Assembly (NCBI GenBank): GCA_031276195.1
Contig: JAISNN010000007.1
Span: 1 to 41,476, forward strand
Source: Clostridiales bacterium
GTDB taxonomy: Bacteria; Bacillota; Clostridia; Christensenellales; JAISNN01
DNA length: 41,476 nt
Reading direction: 5' to 3'
Part shown: in pieces, positions 26,907 through 34,803 of the stretch
Numbering within the stretch: the first letter of the stretch is position 1
How the letters are laid out: each line of letters starts with the position of its first letter
The notes under the pieces: model-generated
Database searches by the model: none
The model's input: only the letters and a program-made list of their open reading frames with translations
Told to the model about the DNA's origin: nothing
Position numbers and translations under genes: made by a program

Positions 26907-28049
26907 ATGAAAAAAGTTATACCGATATCCGCCCTGGTCTTTATCGCGCTTGGCATAATATCGATTATTTTTATCAATCCTCAAAAGAAAATTTCTCACG
27001 AAGAGGCTTTCACGCTTTTAGAGCAAGCCTTGAACGCTTCGGAAGACCCGAAAGAAGAGGCGTATTTTTGGAGAGAAACGCGTAATTGGATGACCCTTTA
27101 CGACAAATTTTACGACGCTGAATTAAAAAAATCAGACTATCCGCAGTGGTTCGACGCGGACGGCAATCCCCTCCTCCCCGATAAATTTATTTTCCGCGTC
27201 GTAAACGTCTACGGCGAAAAGGAAAATCAGGGAGATTATAATTTTATCAGGGAAGACGGGCTGATAAAAAATTACGGCTTTTATATCCGCGAAGAGATGT
27301 CCTTTGGTAAAAGAAAGGGCGGCGAAACGCGCATAAGCGACGAGAAACGTACGGTATTCAATAAGATTATCGGCGTGAATGCCTCGATAAACGCCCCGAA
27401 AGATTTCAAAAACTATCTTTTTGAATACCATGAAGAGGGAGCGATGGCGGCTTATAACAACGCGAACGCTATGTTCCATAGCAACTACTCTTACACAAAC
27501 CCGAACTTTAAAGGCGGCTGGGGAAGTTACAAGATAGATCCGCCGGAAGATTTAGGCTCTAATTTAGAACTTTTTAACTATTATAAAAACAACTACGAAT
27601 CGACCTACGGACTGAAAACCGCGCTGTCCGAACTTCGCCTTTTGTCAAATTTAGCGAACGCAAGTTTAGAAGATTATGTAGATTTCGATATAAAAGAAGC
27701 CGTTTGTTCGACTAACTACGAAAATATAACACAAAAACCGTTGTTGACAAAAATCGCCTTTAAGATCAAAGATAAGTATTTCGAGGATTTTGAAAAAGAA
27801 TTCCCGGGCGCGAACGGAAAATATGATTCGGCGTTCGCGGGCGCGGATTACGTCGAATTGGAATTGCTGCTCGGCAAGGTTTCGCAAATCGTGTGCTACG
27901 TCAAAGATATCAAGCCGACTTTGGGTTTCCTCCACTCCCCGACCGAAGTCTATACCCTCCAAATCAACTACTTAGGACCGAAAATCACAAAACCCGCCTA
28001 TAACGTCAACGGCAGACCTTGGTATGAAAATCTCTCGGATCAATGGTGA
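26907..28049 (+). CDS. Unknown membrane-anchored or secreted protein
   Basis: A 380-residue protein I do not recognise. It has a hydrophobic segment at residues 5-24 (signal anchor or uncleaved signal peptide, no lipobox Cys) followed by a soluble, Tyr/Asn/Lys-rich extracytoplasmic domain. No repeats or catalytic motifs are evident; there is one Cys pair of doubtful significance (near 268 and 330). A strong AAAGGAGG ribosome binding site lies in the end of the symporter gene, and only one base separates the two genes, so they are cotranscribed and probably work together, perhaps as a surface component of the uptake system. This is inference from position only. Confidence 0.75.
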   Translation: MKKVIPISALVFIALGIISIIFINPQKKISHEEAFTLLEQALNASEDPKEEAYFWRETRNWMTLYDKFYDAELKKSDYPQWFDADGNPLLPDKFIFRVVNVYGEKENQGDYNFIREDGLIKNYGFYIREEMSFGKRKGGETRISDEKRTVFNKIIGVNASINAPKDFKNYLFEYHEEGAMAAYNNANAMFHSNYSYTNPNFKGGWGSYKIDPPEDLGSNLELFNYYKNNYESTYGLKTALSELRLLSNLANASLEDYVDFDIKEAVCSTNYENITQKPLLTKIAFKIKDKYFEDFEKEFPGANGKYDSAFAGADYVELELLLGKVSQIVCYVKDIKPTLGFLHSPTEVYTLQINYLGPKITKPAYNVNGRPWYENLSDQW

Positions 28050-28094
28050 AATCAAAACGTTAAGCCCTTTCCCTTTGTATATCATCGGTGGAAC

Positions 28095-28183
28095 CAAAAT
28101 ATTGATAGTTCTAAGTTTGTGTGATGATTTTGCTTGACCGGTACGACTTTTTATCACACAGATTTAGAACTCCCAAAATATTT
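28095..28183. repeat. Large imperfect inverted repeat
   Basis: Arms at 28095-28124 and 28153-28183 pair imperfectly (GTTCTAAGTTTGTGTGAT against ATCACACAGATTTAGAAC, then an ATATTTTG stretch), enclosing a loop of about 28 bases. A GGTGAAATCAAAACG word occurs on both sides in direct orientation. No T-run follows. It may be a small MITE-like element or a structured RNA. Confidence 0.55.
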
Positions 28184-28318
28184 AGTCCTTAGCATGAAAG
28201 CCTCTCCGCTCAGCGGTGAAATCAAAACGGTAAACCATAACGTAAAACTGCTTTCTTGCCTCAAAAATCCCGTTCAATGTCTAAAAAATGAAACACATAA
28301 AACTTTCCTTAAATCAAA

Positions 28319-28356
28319 ATTCCCATCCGTGGGAGGGGCAGGGGTGGGGCGACCGC
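28319..28356. repeat. GC-rich dispersed repeat copy (CCGTGGGAGGGG type)
   Basis: About 38 bp beginning ATTCCCATCCGTGGGAGGGG and ending GGGGCGACCG, near-identical to three copies around 39.6-39.8 kb. One base in its left arm differs from the other copies, weakening the hairpin. Confidence 0.8.
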
Positions 28357-28370
28357 AAAAAAACGCCTAA

Positions 28371-28396
28371 AAAACCGCTTAATTTCAAGCGGTTTT
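28371..28396. terminator. Bidirectional terminator between convergent genes
   Basis: AAAACCGCTT (28371-28380) pairs with AAGCGGTTTT (28387-28396) around AATTTC, with further T on the right and A on the left. It separates the symporter operon from the converging 575-residue protein gene. Confidence 0.85.
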
Positions 28397-28431
28397 TTCA
28401 TATACTATGATATAATACAATTCAAAAAAAT

Positions 28432-30159
28432 TCACTTCCTAACGATACTTCCGTCTTTCGGACTTTGAAATATCAACCAATATCCTTCCCCTTCCTTATT
28501 CGCAAAATCGAGCGGAAACCAACGCCCGATTTCTTTCAGTCTGCCGGTCGGCTTAGTCTTAAATTCTCCCGGTATGCCGTAGCATATATATTCCGGCGAG
28601 CCGTTCCGCTCATAAAGCCCGACGACATAGTAACCGCCGCCGTAATCGATTCTGGAAAATTTACCGCCGCGAATCAGTTTATTCAGCCCGGTTTCGGCGG
28701 GATAGAGCGACAACATTCCGTCCAAATGCTTTTTTATTCCCTCATAAAAACCGCCGCTTTTCTTTGTGAATCCCGTTTCCGCCGCATCCAAAATCCCCTC
28801 AAAAAAACGCTCCCTTTCATTTTTTTCCGTTTCTTTTTGTTCCGGCATTTCGTTTTCTTTACCCGTTTCGCCTTGCATTCTCATTTTCTCTTGTTCTTCC
28901 GCTTCTCCTTGCATACGTACTCCGCTTTCTTTGACCGTTTCGCCTTGCATTATCATTTCCGCTTGTTCTTTCATTTCTCTTTCTTTGTCCGCTTCGCTTT
29001 GTGCCGTTACTTCTCTTTGTCCGCTCGTTTCGCCTTGCTTTATTATTTCCGCTTGTTCTTTCATTTCTCTTTCTTTGTCCGCTTCGCTTTGTGCCGTTAC
29101 TTCTCTTTGTCCATTCGCTTCGCCTCGCTCTATTACCTCCTCCGCTTGTTCTTTCGCTTCTTCTTGCTTTACGCTTTCTCCTTGCCCGTCGTTTTCGCTT
29201 TGTTTTCCGCCGTCGGTTTGTTGTGATTTTGTCGATTCATTTTGTTCGTTCACCTTATTCAATCCTTTTCCTTTTCTCTTTATGATATCCCTCAGTCTTT
29301 TTTCTAACTCCTCGATTTTTTTACCGTCCAAATAATCGTTAAACTCCTCGTCGCTCAATTCATCTACCGCACCGCCGATTACCGTTCTCAACTCCTCTTT
29401 TACCGCCCGTACTTCGTCCGTTTTTTCACACGCCTCTATACCGCCGAAATTCGCATTATTCTCCTCACCTTTCCGCGCCTCTATACCGCCGAAATTCGCA
29501 TTATTCTCCCCACCTTTCCGCGCCTCTATACCGCCGAAATTCGCATTATTCTCCCCACCTTTCCGCGCTTTTGTATCGCCGAAATTGATATCACTCTCCC
29601 TATATTTTCGCGAATCTATGCCGTCGTAACTTACACTTTTTCCCTCATATTTTTGCGTTTTTATACCGCCGAATTTGACATCATTTCCATCGCCTTTTCG
29701 CGAATCTATGCCGTCATAATTTATATTTTTTATTTCGCTTTTCCGCGCTTCTATACCGTCATAATTTATATTATTCCTATCATATTTCCGCGCCTCCGTA
29801 CCGCCTCCCGCAAAAGCCCTATCCGCTCCGCCGCGCCCCTTTTTTAGACGTTGAAAAACTCTTTCAAAATCAAAACGCCCCCCTCCCGACGCATACGCTT
29901 TCGGCTTTCCGTCCTCCGTGATCAGCGCGCAAAGCCCGTCGACATTCTCGAAAGGTAAAATATGAAAGAGATTTATTTTCCCGCGTTTGAGGTAAAACTC
30001 TCTGAAATTATTCCCCGCCCCGACCGTCAAAACCTCGCCGCCCGAAACCGAATATTCCAATTTCAGTTCCGCATCCGCGCCGGACGAGCCGTATTTCAAA
30101 ACGCCCTCCGCGCCGCCCGACAAATTTTTTACCACAAAAAGTTTTTTTACTATTGGCAT
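28432..30159 (-). CDS. Unknown modular protein with two low-complexity repeat blocks
   Basis: A 575-residue protein of unrecognised family with no membrane segment. Residues 1-110 look like a compact beta-rich domain (MPIVKKLFVVKNLSGG...). Residues 122-241 are eight tandem 15-residue units (consensus EARKGxENNxNFGGI). Residues about 260-440 are a Glu/Gln/Lys-rich coil that includes a 30-residue unit repeated twice (GQREVTAQSEADKEREMKEQ). The last 120 residues form a second globular domain with GYYVVGLYERNGSPEYICYG and EGYWLIFQ, which resembles a C-terminal domain I have seen in other clostridial proteins without known function. GAGGTG precedes the ATG by five bases. It may be a linker-type protein with two binding domains held apart by disordered repeats. 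Confidence 0.7.
   Translation of the reverse strand: MPIVKKLFVVKNLSGGAEGVLKYGSSGADAELKLEYSVSGGEVLTVGAGNNFREFYLKRGKINLFHILPFENVDGLCALITEDGKPKAYASGGGRFDFERVFQRLKKGRGGADRAFAGGGTEARKYDRNNINYDGIEARKSEIKNINYDGIDSRKGDGNDVKFGGIKTQKYEGKSVSYDGIDSRKYRESDINFGDTKARKGGENNANFGGIEARKGGENNANFGGIEARKGEENNANFGGIEACEKTDEVRAVKEELRTVIGGAVDELSDEEFNDYLDGKKIEELEKRLRDIIKRKGKGLNKVNEQNESTKSQQTDGGKQSENDGQGESVKQEEAKEQAEEVIERGEANGQREVTAQSEADKEREMKEQAEIIKQGETSGQREVTAQSEADKEREMKEQAEMIMQGETVKESGVRMQGEAEEQEKMRMQGETGKENEMPEQKETEKNERERFFEGILDAAETGFTKKSGGFYEGIKKHLDGMLSLYPAETGLNKLIRGGKFSRIDYGGGYYVVGLYERNGSPEYICYGIPGEFKTKPTGRLKEIGRWFPLDFANKEGEGYWLIFQSPKDGSIVRK
29437..29796 (-). repeat. Eight tandem 45-bp coding repeats
   Basis: In-frame 45-bp units encoding 15 residues each inside the 575-residue protein. 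The three units nearest 29.43-29.57 kb are almost identical in DNA, the others have diverged, which points to recent expansion from that end. Confidence 0.85.
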
Positions 30160-30328
30160 AAAACACCTCGCCGCCGATACCGATCGACGGATATATATAA
30201 CAATATATGCCGCAAAAAAACAAATATGAATAAAAAAACCGCATTAGTGAAGCAAAACGGCATATTCTCCGCTCTCGCCGCCAAATACGGGCTATGAAAT
30301 TATTCTATTATGCGTTTAAAAACTTCTT

Positions 30329-30916
30329 TTAATCCGATATTTTTTCCGCGATCAATACGCCGTCGCCGATTTCTTTTAATTCCGTATTAAACCCCGCGTC
30401 GTCCTTCATATTTTTTATAAACGCGCTAAGGCTTTTTACGATCGTTCTGTGTTTATGCCCCGGATAGCCGCCCTTCACGTAGCCCTTAAACAGCACGTTG
30501 TCCGCAAAAATTGTTCCGCCGCGATTCAAAAGCCCGGCAAGGTAAGGGCGCAGCCGCTCATACTGCCCCTTCGCCCCGTCGATCAAAATCAAATCGAAAC
30601 GCGAATCGAGCATAACCGCCGCTTCCGCCGCATCCCCCTCGATCACCCTGACGCGCGAAGTCAAGCCCGCCCGCGCAAAATTTTCTTTTGCAAGCCGCGC
30701 CGACGCGCAATCGATCTCGACCGTCGTCAAAAACGCCTCCTCCGCGGCGGTAAGCATAAGTATCCCCGAATAGCCTATGCCCGTTCCGATTTCGAGAATC
30801 TTTTTCGGACGCTTGACTCCCGTCAAAAAAACGAGCGCGTCCGCGCTTTCGTCTCGCATAATCGGAACGGACAGCCCGAAAGCCGCCGATTTAACGTCGG
30901 AAATAATATCTTTCAT
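30329..30916 (-). CDS. Class I SAM-dependent O-methyltransferase, TrmR-like
   Basis: A methyltransferase of about 195 residues in the catechol/caffeoyl-CoA O-methyltransferase-like family. It shows VPIM near the N terminus, the SAM-binding loop ILEIGTGIGYSG, then VEIDCASARLAKEN, the metal and catalytic-region DLILIDGAKGQY, and DNVLFKGYV. These last motifs match TrmR (YrrM), which methylates 5-hydroxyuridine in tRNA wobble position 34 in Bacillus. A longer frame begins at a TTG (31018) with a basic, Ser/Lys-rich stretch that does not look like family sequence, so I use the ATG at 30916, although neither has a strong ribosome binding site. It is downstream of ung on the same strand. Confidence 0.75.
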   Translation of the reverse strand: MKDIISDVKSAAFGLSVPIMRDESADALVFLTGVKRPKKILEIGTGIGYSGILMLTAAEEAFLTTVEIDCASARLAKENFARAGLTSRVRVIEGDAAEAAVMLDSRFDLILIDGAKGQYERLRPYLAGLLNRGGTIFADNVLFKGYVKGGYPGHKHRTIVKSLSAFIKNMKDDAGFNTELKEIGDGVLIAEKISD

Positions 30917-31102
30917 TTTCTTGCTTCTTTTTTTTATATTTTGCGTTTTTTTGTTTTTTTGTAAAGAATACGGAGAAAAACTTTTTGAAAAAAGATTTTT
31001 CCGCGCGCGCCCTTTCAAAAACTTTTAATACCGCTTCACTCTCAAAATGTACAATTTACGCTTCGGATGTTTAAAGAGCGGAATTCGGTATTTTTTTATA
31101 TC

Positions 31103-32068
31103 TTATCGCCGCCATTTGATTTCTTCGATTCCGTTTTTTCTTAAAAAAGCGTTGGTTTTTGAGAACGGTTTCGAGCCGAAAAAGCCGTTATACGCCGAGA
31201 GCGGACTCGGGTGCGCGGACTCCAAAATCAAATGCCGCGGATTTGTGATCAGCGATTTTTTGTCGCGGGCGTTTCTTCCCCAGAGGATAAAAACGACGGG
31301 TTTTTCTCTTTCGTTCAGTACGGATATGACCCTGTCCGTTATATGTTCCCAACCCTTTCCCTTGTGGCTGTTCGGCGCGCCCTTTCTGACGGTCAACACG
31401 GCGTTCAAGAGCATTACCCCCTGCCTCGCCAAATATTCCAGACAACCGTTTTTAGTCCCGCCGTTTAGGCGCGCGATACTCTCTGCGGCGTGTGAAAAAT
31501 CCTCCGTTAATACTTTGTCTACGGCATACGGAATATTTTTTTCCGGATTTTTTTCATCGGAATTATGTGAAATTCTCGAATCGTTTCCGCGCGCAATATC
31601 GGAAACTTTTGAATTTTTTTCATCGGAATTATGTGAAATTTTTGAATCGCTTCCGTCCGCAATATCGGAAACTTTTGAATTTTTTTCGTCGGAATTATGT
31701 AAAAGGCTTAAACCGTTTCCGTCCGAAACGTTTAAACCGCTTTTTTTAAAATCATTTTCGGAAATTCCGAGGTCGTCGTCCATTTCCTTAAAAATGTTTA
31801 TCAGCGATGGCGGCGGATCGATCCCCTCTTTTACGGAAAAAGACAAGCCGTGCGCTTGTCCCTCGTTGATATACGGATCTTGCCCCAAAATAAGGGCTTT
31901 TACGTCGTTATAATCGGTGAATTTAAAGGCGTTAAAAATATCGTTCATATCGGGATAAACGGTATGTTCAAAATATTCTTTCTTTAAAAACTCCCTCAAA
32001 GCCAAATATAACGGGCTTTCAAAGTCGTTTTTCAGCAATTCGTCCCACGCGTTTCCGATGTGTACCAT
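31103..32068 (-). CDS. ung: Uracil-DNA glycosylase with a large low-complexity insertion
   Basis: Family 1 uracil-DNA glycosylase, which removes uracil from DNA. Motifs are GQDPY with the catalytic Asp D64 and Y66, [20 protein letters not shown] and the HPSPLS loop (catalytic His) in [24 protein letters not shown]. Two oddities: the usual His after GQDPY is Ile (I67), and about 100 residues are inserted between DDLGI (about 97-102) and [10 protein letters not shown] (about 208), where the family has only a few. The insertion contains a 22-residue tandem repeat. The protein is 321 residues instead of about 225. I use the ATG at 32068, preceded by GGAGG at nine bases; a longer TTG frame overlaps that site. 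The reading frame is intact, so the gene is probably functional. Confidence 0.88.
   Translation of the reverse strand: MVHIGNAWDELLKNDFESPLYLALREFLKKEYFEHTVYPDMNDIFNAFKFTDYNDVKALILGQDPYINEGQAHGLSFSVKEGIDPPPSLINIFKEMDDDLGISENDFKKSGLNVSDGNGLSLLHNSDEKNSKVSDIADGSDSKISHNSDEKNSKVSDIARGNDSRISHNSDEKNPEKNIPYAVDKVLTEDFSHAAESIARLNGGTKNGCLEYLARQGVMLLNAVLTVRKGAPNSHKGKGWEHITDRVISVLNEREKPVVFILWGRNARDKKSLITNPRHLILESAHPSPLSAYNGFFGSKPFSKTNAFLRKNGIEEIKWRR
31550..31699 (-). repeat. 66-bp in-frame tandem repeat inside ung
   Basis: Two full copies and one partial copy of a 66-bp unit encoding [20 protein letters not shown]-like peptides; the anchor CATCGGAATT (or CGTCGGAATT) recurs at 31555, 31621 and 31687, exactly 66 bp apart. 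A more diverged copy lies upstream in the protein. Confidence 0.9.
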
Positions 32069-32160
32069 AGCGTTTTTCCTCCGCCTCAATTTTTTTGTAT
32101 TTTTTTGCCTGATTTTTCCGAATCGGAATCGTTTTTTTTGTTCCGTATTTTTTCGGAGCC

Positions 32161-32440
32161 GGCGTTATTTTTTTGCGCTCATCGTAATCGGCGTTAATTT
32201 TAACAAGCGTCAATTTTTCACCTTTACGGAAAGCCGGTTTATTTCGGCATTATTCTTTGCAGCCGTTCGACGGGTTCGGCGTTATTTTTTTTGCGCTCAT
32301 AGTAATCGGCGTTAATTTTAACCGGCGTCAATTTTCCACACTTACGGAAAGCCGGTTTATTTCGGCATTATCCTTTGCAGCCGTTCGACGAGTTCGGCGT
32401 TATTTTTTGTACTCATCATAATCGACATCAATTTTTCGGT
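32161..32440 (-). repeat. Tandem repeat of about 118 bp overlapping the end of rho
   Basis: GGCGTTATTTTTT anchors recur at 32161, 32278 and 32396 and GCCGGTTTATTTCGGCATTA at 32233 and 32351, giving periods of 117-118 bp. The unit nearest rho includes its real stop. The downstream unit encodes the same terminal peptide ([10 protein letters not shown], then stop) with no gene attached. Confidence 0.9.
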
Positions 32441-33973
32441 ACTTTCGACGGTATCGCCCGCCGCGAAAAGTTTCCTTATATTCCACATAGCCTCCAACTC
32501 TTGCGGACTGAGCAGCAAATCCTCGCGTCTTGTTCCGCTCTTATTGAGGTCGATAGCTGGAAAAATTCTCTTTTCGGCTAAGCGGCGGTCGAGAATGATT
32601 TCCATATTGCCCGTACCTTTAAACTCTTCGTAGATAACGTCGTCCATTCTGCTGCCCGTATCGATTAGCGCGGTCGCGATAATGGTCAAACTCCCCCCGT
32701 TTTCGACGTTTCTTGCCGCGCCGAAAAACTTCTTCGGGCTTTGGAGCGCGCCCGGATCTATACCGCCGCTGAGCGTCCTTCCCGTAGGCGGAACGGTCGC
32801 GTTGTACGCCCTCGCGAGCCTTGTCAGGCTGTCCATCAAAATTACGACGTCGCGCCCCAATTCGACCTGTCTTTTCGCCTTATTGAGGAGAATTTCCGCC
32901 GCCATCGTGTGATGTTCGGGCGTTTCGTCGAACGTCGAGTATACGACTTCGCCCGTAATCGAACGCTGAATATCCGTAACCTCTTCCGGTCTTTCGTCGA
33001 TAAGGAGAACGAGCAGCATAACGTCGGGATAGTTCTTCGATATTCCCTTGGCGATTTTTTTTAAGAGGGTGGTTTTTCCCGCTTTCGGCGGCGACACGAT
33101 CAAAGCGCGCTGCCCCTTTCCGATCGGGGCTACGAGATCTATGCTTCTGATCGCGAAGTCGTTTCTGCTGTCGTCGCATTCGAGTTTGAGCCGAACGTCG
33201 GGGAAAATCGGCTTTAAGTCGTCGAAATACGGCCGTCTGAAAATTTCGTCCACGGTCTTGCCGTTCACGGTCATAACTATGACCATAGAGGGCTTTCCGT
33301 CGTTGGTCATACGGCATTGTCCCTTTATAACGTCGCCGTTTCTAAGTCCCAATTTTTTGATTTTCATACCGTGTATATAGGCGTCGTTTTCGTCGTATTC
33401 GCAATTTTTGACGCGTATAAAACCGTAGCCGTCGGGGTGAATGTCCAAAACGCCCTCTCTCGTTTCAAGGTCGGTTTCGCCGCCCGTCAATCCCGAACCT
33501 TTCGCGCGCGCTTCGCCGTTCTCCGCGGACAAAACGCGTCCGCGGTTGTTTTTCACTTCGGGTTCGTCGTATCCCGCCGCGCTAGCGTCTTTGAGATACA
33601 TCTCCTTTGTTTTTGCATTTTGATAGTCCGCGCTCTTACGGACTTGCGGCGCGTCGTTTTTATCCTTGACGGACGTACCGCCGCCGTTCAAATTTGAAAC
33701 GCCGTTATACGCGGATCTGCTCCCGACTTGCCTTTCAAAAAAGTTTTTTATGGGCGGACGCCCCCTTTTTTCGCGCTCCTCGGGCAGCACTTGCCCCGAT
33801 AAAACGGCGAGAATGCCCTCGATAAGGTCGTTTTTACTTTGGCTGGTGGGCGAATTTACGCCTACCGTCCGGGCGAGATAGCGCAATTCAAAAATTCCGC
33901 GTTCCGCGAGACTTTCGCGGCTGAGTTGTTCCTCGTTCCAGCCGAGGTTTTGTAATAATTCATCTTTATCCAT
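32357..33973 (-). CDS. rho: Transcription termination factor Rho
   Basis: Hexameric RNA-dependent ATPase that ends transcription. The 538-residue protein has an N-terminal Rho_N helical domain (residues 1-60, ending [11 protein letters not shown]), the cold-shock RNA-binding domain starting [15 protein letters not shown] (173-187), the Walker A loop PPKAGKTT (295-302), Walker [16 protein letters not shown], and the Q/R-loop region [25 protein letters not shown]. Residues about 62-170 between the first two domains are a charged, Asn/Gly-rich low-complexity insertion; such insertions are known in some Gram-positive Rho proteins. AAGGAG precedes the ATG by seven bases. Its 3' end is tandemly duplicated. 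Confidence 0.95.
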   Translation of the reverse strand: MDKDELLQNLGWNEEQLSRESLAERGIFELRYLARTVGVNSPTSQSKNDLIEGILAVLSGQVLPEEREKRGRPPIKNFFERQVGSRSAYNGVSNLNGGGTSVKDKNDAPQVRKSADYQNAKTKEMYLKDASAAGYDEPEVKNNRGRVLSAENGEARAKGSGLTGGETDLETREGVLDIHPDGYGFIRVKNCEYDENDAYIHGMKIKKLGLRNGDVIKGQCRMTNDGKPSMVIVMTVNGKTVDEIFRRPYFDDLKPIFPDVRLKLECDDSRNDFAIRSIDLVAPIGKGQRALIVSPPKAGKTTLLKKIAKGISKNYPDVMLLVLLIDERPEEVTDIQRSITGEVVYSTFDETPEHHTMAAEILLNKAKRQVELGRDVVILMDSLTRLARAYNATVPPTGRTLSGGIDPGALQSPKKFFGAARNVENGGSLTIIATALIDTGSRMDDVIYEEFKGTGNMEIILDRRLAEKRIFPAIDLNKSGTRREDLLLSPQELEAMWNIRKLFAAGDTVESTEKLMSIMMSTKNNAELVERLQRIMPK

Positions 33974-34803
33974 TTAGAACTCCTTTTTTTAAAAAAAATA
34001 GAAAAAAGACGGAGAAGCAAGGGCGATTTTTTTTTAAAATTTTAAAATATTTTTGCAAACGACGATAGGCATTGTAAATGACCGGTGATCGGCGTCCGGC
34101 GTTAATAAACGATTAGTTAAGCGGACATAAATATGCCGAAAGTTGTTTTAAAAGTTGTTTTAGCAATAAACAATCAGTTGAGCGGACATAAATATGCCGA
34201 AAATTGTTTTAGCGGTCTATGATCGGTAAATGCGTTAATAAAAAGTGAAACAAAATATAACGTTTGCCCAAAGTCGTTTTAGCGGTCCGCGGTCAACGGA
34301 AGCGGTTAATAAATAATTAGCGAAACGGAATATAATACGCTAAAAAATATATTTTAATCACCGTTTTTCGGGTAATATTTATTAAAACGGAATACAATAT
34401 ATTCTAAAAAGCATATTTAATTCACTGTTTTTTGATTAATCTTTATTAAAACGAAGTATAATATATTCTAAAAATTATATTTAATTCATTGTTTTTTGAG
34501 CAATCTTTATTAAAAACACTGCAAACTTATTTTTAACAAAATTATCCGGCGTTATTCTTTTTTTTATAAAATTCACGCGGTATTATTCTTTTTTTATAAA
34601 ATTCACGCGGCGCTATTCTTTCGCGATTAAATTATCCGCCGTTATTTTTCTTCGCGGTTAAATTATTCCGTTCAGTATAAAATCCGCTCTCGTTCTTTAT
34701 CTCTTTTAATTGACTATCGTTTTTTGCTCTCGTTCTTTATCTCTTTTCTATCGATTGCAGTTTTTTGCTTTCGTTCTTTATCGTTTTCCGCTCTCGTTCC
34801 TTA
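33974..34803. repeat. 830-bp gene-free spacer made of four families of degenerate tandem repeats
   Basis: Between prs and rho (both minus strand). From left to right: 34070-34330, units of about 60-70 bp with words such as GCGGACATAAATATGCCGAA (34121, 34182) and AGCGGTC; 34340-34515, about three units of 64 bp with TATATTCTAAAAA (34399, 34463); 34540-34670, about five units of 30 bp with TATAAAATTCACGCGG; 34686-34812, units of 40 and 23 bp with GCTCTCGTTCTTTAT, the last running into the prs stop. No reading frame is convincing. Confidence 0.8.

Noticed and set aside
28465-29335. Plus-strand hydrophobic frames rich in Phe, Leu and Ser
   Set aside because: They are the complement of the Glu/Lys-rich repeats of the 575-residue protein, which naturally give membrane-like sequence on the other strand.
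31103-32068. Interrupted ung pseudogene
   Set aside because: The insertion is in frame, all catalytic motifs except the GQDPYH His are intact, and there is a good ribosome binding site, so I treat it as a functional gene.
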